Assembly: GCA_964539665.1 (NCBI GenBank)
Contig: CAZIKB010000131.1
Span: 1-17,764, forward strand
Length of the DNA: 17,764 nucleotides
Reading direction: 5' to 3'
From: CAZIKB01 sp964539665
Lineage (GTDB): Bacteria; Zhuqueibacterota; Zhuqueibacteria; Oceanimicrobiales; Oceanimicrobiaceae
Shown here: positions 17,401-17,764 of the stretch, piece after piece
How the letters are laid out: the number at the start of each line of letters is the position of its first letter
Position numbering within the stretch: the first letter of the stretch is position 1
Position numbers and translations under genes: made by a program
The notes under the pieces: model-generated
What the model saw: only the letters and a program-made list of their open reading frames with translations
Told to the model about the DNA's origin: nothing
Databases searched by the model: none

Positions 17401-17764
17401 AGATCCCATCCTGGATTGTCGGCGATCCAACAAGACTTCGGCAAATTTTAGTAAACCTGACCGGCAATGCAATCAAATTCACCGAAAAGGGCGAAGTATT
17501 GGTGGAATGCAGGTTGTGTAATTCAGATATCGGAATACCAAAAACGCTGAAAACTGAAACTCACAAACCGAAAGCCGAAATCCACAATCAAGTTAACTTA
17601 CATTTTGAAGTTCACGATACAGGGATTGGAATATCTAAAAAAAATATACAAAAAATATTTCAAAAATTTTCGCAGGAGGATGATTCTACAACCCGTAAAT
17701 ATGGCGGCACCGGGCTGGGTTTAAATATCTCCAGGTCATTGGTAGAATTTATGGGCGGGAAAAT
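14445..17764 (+). CDS. membrane sensor kinase, Cache-HAMP-PAS3-HisKA-HATPase (3' end beyond window)
   Basis: Open from ATG 14445 to the window edge (1106 codons, no stop). First membrane helix at about 14-35, then an extracytoplasmic dCache-like domain (about 40-315) with the typical GLGETGET motif, second helix (322-345), HAMP (about 346-395), coiled coil, PAS 1 (470-586, EWRGEF), PAS 2 (594-711), PAS 3 (717-836) with Cys760, His765-His766, Cys771 and Cys778 (PCPL). The kinase core follows: SHEIRTPLN (His891), N-box LVNLTGNAIKF, DTGIG at Asp1058, GGTGLGL, ending a few residues after. The kinase is of the BarA/HisKA type and differs from the HDFNN-type cores of its neighbours; such proteins often continue into receiver and HPt domains, which cannot be seen. 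An in-frame GTG at 14433 is an alternative start, but AAGTGAGA just before the ATG is the better ribosome-binding context. A strong inverted repeat lies inside the gene at 15398-15440. Confidence 0.93.
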   Translation, partial: MFKLKCIKKLKISHQLLISFLVLGSLPLIFVTYIAHDNAEKYLRREVTNKLLTIADYKAHHIESNIVERKGNITNLSRVPTIINALEIFSESFKNDGVNSTEYLAHDEEHGPFLTQYQKTSGFYDLFLISPGGDVVFTVIKENDFGTNLKTGPYKDTELAKVFERAQITLETEISDFKYYPASDEPAAFIAAPVIKESKVIGFVALQMNTQEVYDLAGDYTGLGETGETVIALKIKNEAVFIAPLRHDPDAAFKRTVIIGSQNALPIQEAVQGKNGLDFSIDYRNKEIIAAWRYLPVFRLGMVVKIDTEEAFAPIVKLKNKVLILGISTLFLLVLVALFVANSISKPITNLVQGIFRFHNRDFTVRVMETGPREISVFGQAFNTMAIELEKSYALLEKNVAELSKSNKDLELEISERKQVEEELKTLNETLEQRVAKRTKTIEKRARELACLNAELKQNITERKKSEGQLRKLSQAVQQSPATVIITNQHGIIEYINPKFTQITGYTSEEVIGQSPQILKSGKHPAEFYKELWHNLMSGNEWRGEFCNKKKNGELFWESTSISPIRDSEGTITHFIAVKEDITEKKNVEKALRDSESKYRILFNNIADPIFIFDKKSKYFLDYNHAVVRIYGYTNDELNSMTPFDLHPPEDLVKVRQNIDQRNVTHANSYIHVIKNGQLIDVEILTEEIEYQGQSAWISVVRDITERKQAEETIRHQNEFMKSILESLTHPFYVINANDYTVQLGNSASQFDNLTGRSTCYTLTHHNDKPCNSKDDPCPLAEVKKNRQPVTLEHVHYDKDGNTKTMEVHGYPIFDQNGSVVQMIEYSLDITDRKKVELELKQAKDAAEVANQELIEMNNHLDQTTAIAKEMACQAEIANVAKSDFLANMSHEIRTPLNAIIGMTELTLESELNSEQRGFLNVVQSSSEGLLSLINDILDFSKIEAGQMELENTDFNLCEVVETAVEIFSMRAESKGIELLCYVEPQIPSWIVGDPTRLRQILVNLTGNAIKFTEKGEVLVECRLCNSDIGIPKTLKTETHKPKAEIHNQVNLHFEVHDTGIGISKKNIQKIFQKFSQEDDSTTRKYGGTGLGLNISRSLVEFMGGK
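15398..15440. repeat. perfect 15-bp intragenic inverted repeat, terminator-like
   Basis: CAAAAACAAGGTACT (15398-15412) and AGTACCTTGTTTTTG (15426-15440) are exact reverse complements around a 13-base loop. The right arm ends in TTTTT and the left arm begins with AAAAA, so it looks like a bidirectional intrinsic terminator, although the stem itself is only moderately GC. It lies within the reading frame of the Cache kinase, at the codons entering the second membrane helix. Confidence 0.7.

Overview
The window is a dense signal-transduction island, all on the + strand. It holds five large sensor histidine kinases (one runs off the right edge) and one stand-alone double receiver protein. There are no metabolic genes, tRNAs, rRNAs, CRISPR arrays or recognisable transposase genes. 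The DNA is moderately AT-rich, and most genes have purine-rich Shine-Dalgarno sites (GGAGGG, GGAGA). Many PAS/GAF hybrid kinases, tandem paralogy and a GTCATTCTGAG-type palindromic repeat suggest a free-living environmental bacterium with a large two-component repertoire. A deltaproteobacterium or an FCB/KSB1/Calditrichota-like lineage would fit, but this is a weak guess because no phylogenetic marker is present.

Layout. 1-351: AT-rich, no convincing gene; a weak hairpin and a 16-bp palindrome. 352-2022: membrane kinase (four-helix-bundle sensor, HAMP, HisKA, HATPase), no receiver. 2023-2334: spacer with a roughly 134-bp imperfect palindromic element. 2335-3117: REC-REC protein whose second receiver is degenerate. 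3095-5488: soluble REC-PAS-PAS-kinase-REC hybrid overlapping the previous gene by 23 bp. 5537-10414: a 1625-residue hybrid with a receiver at each end, six PAS and two GAF domains. 10621-13491: membrane-anchored PAS4-kinase-REC hybrid. 13492-14444: long non-coding spacer carrying a decayed minus-strand fragment resembling the YbjQ/UPF0145 family and, near its right end, short palindromes that can form alternative hairpins. 14445-17764 (open): Cache-HAMP-PAS3-kinase, cut off inside the HATPase domain.

How the parts may work together. The first kinase and REC-REC could form a pair, with phosphate then passing among the receivers of the two REC-first hybrids. The N-terminal receivers of the genes at 3095 and 5537 are clear paralogues, and the C-terminal kinase-REC blocks of the genes at 5537 and 10621 are also paralogous, so the island probably grew by duplication and domain shuffling. 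No DNA-binding, diguanylate cyclase or other output domain is visible, so the final output lies outside the window. The most unusual non-coding signals are the palindromic element at 2151-2284 and a perfect 15-bp inverted repeat with a T-run inside the last gene (15398-15440).
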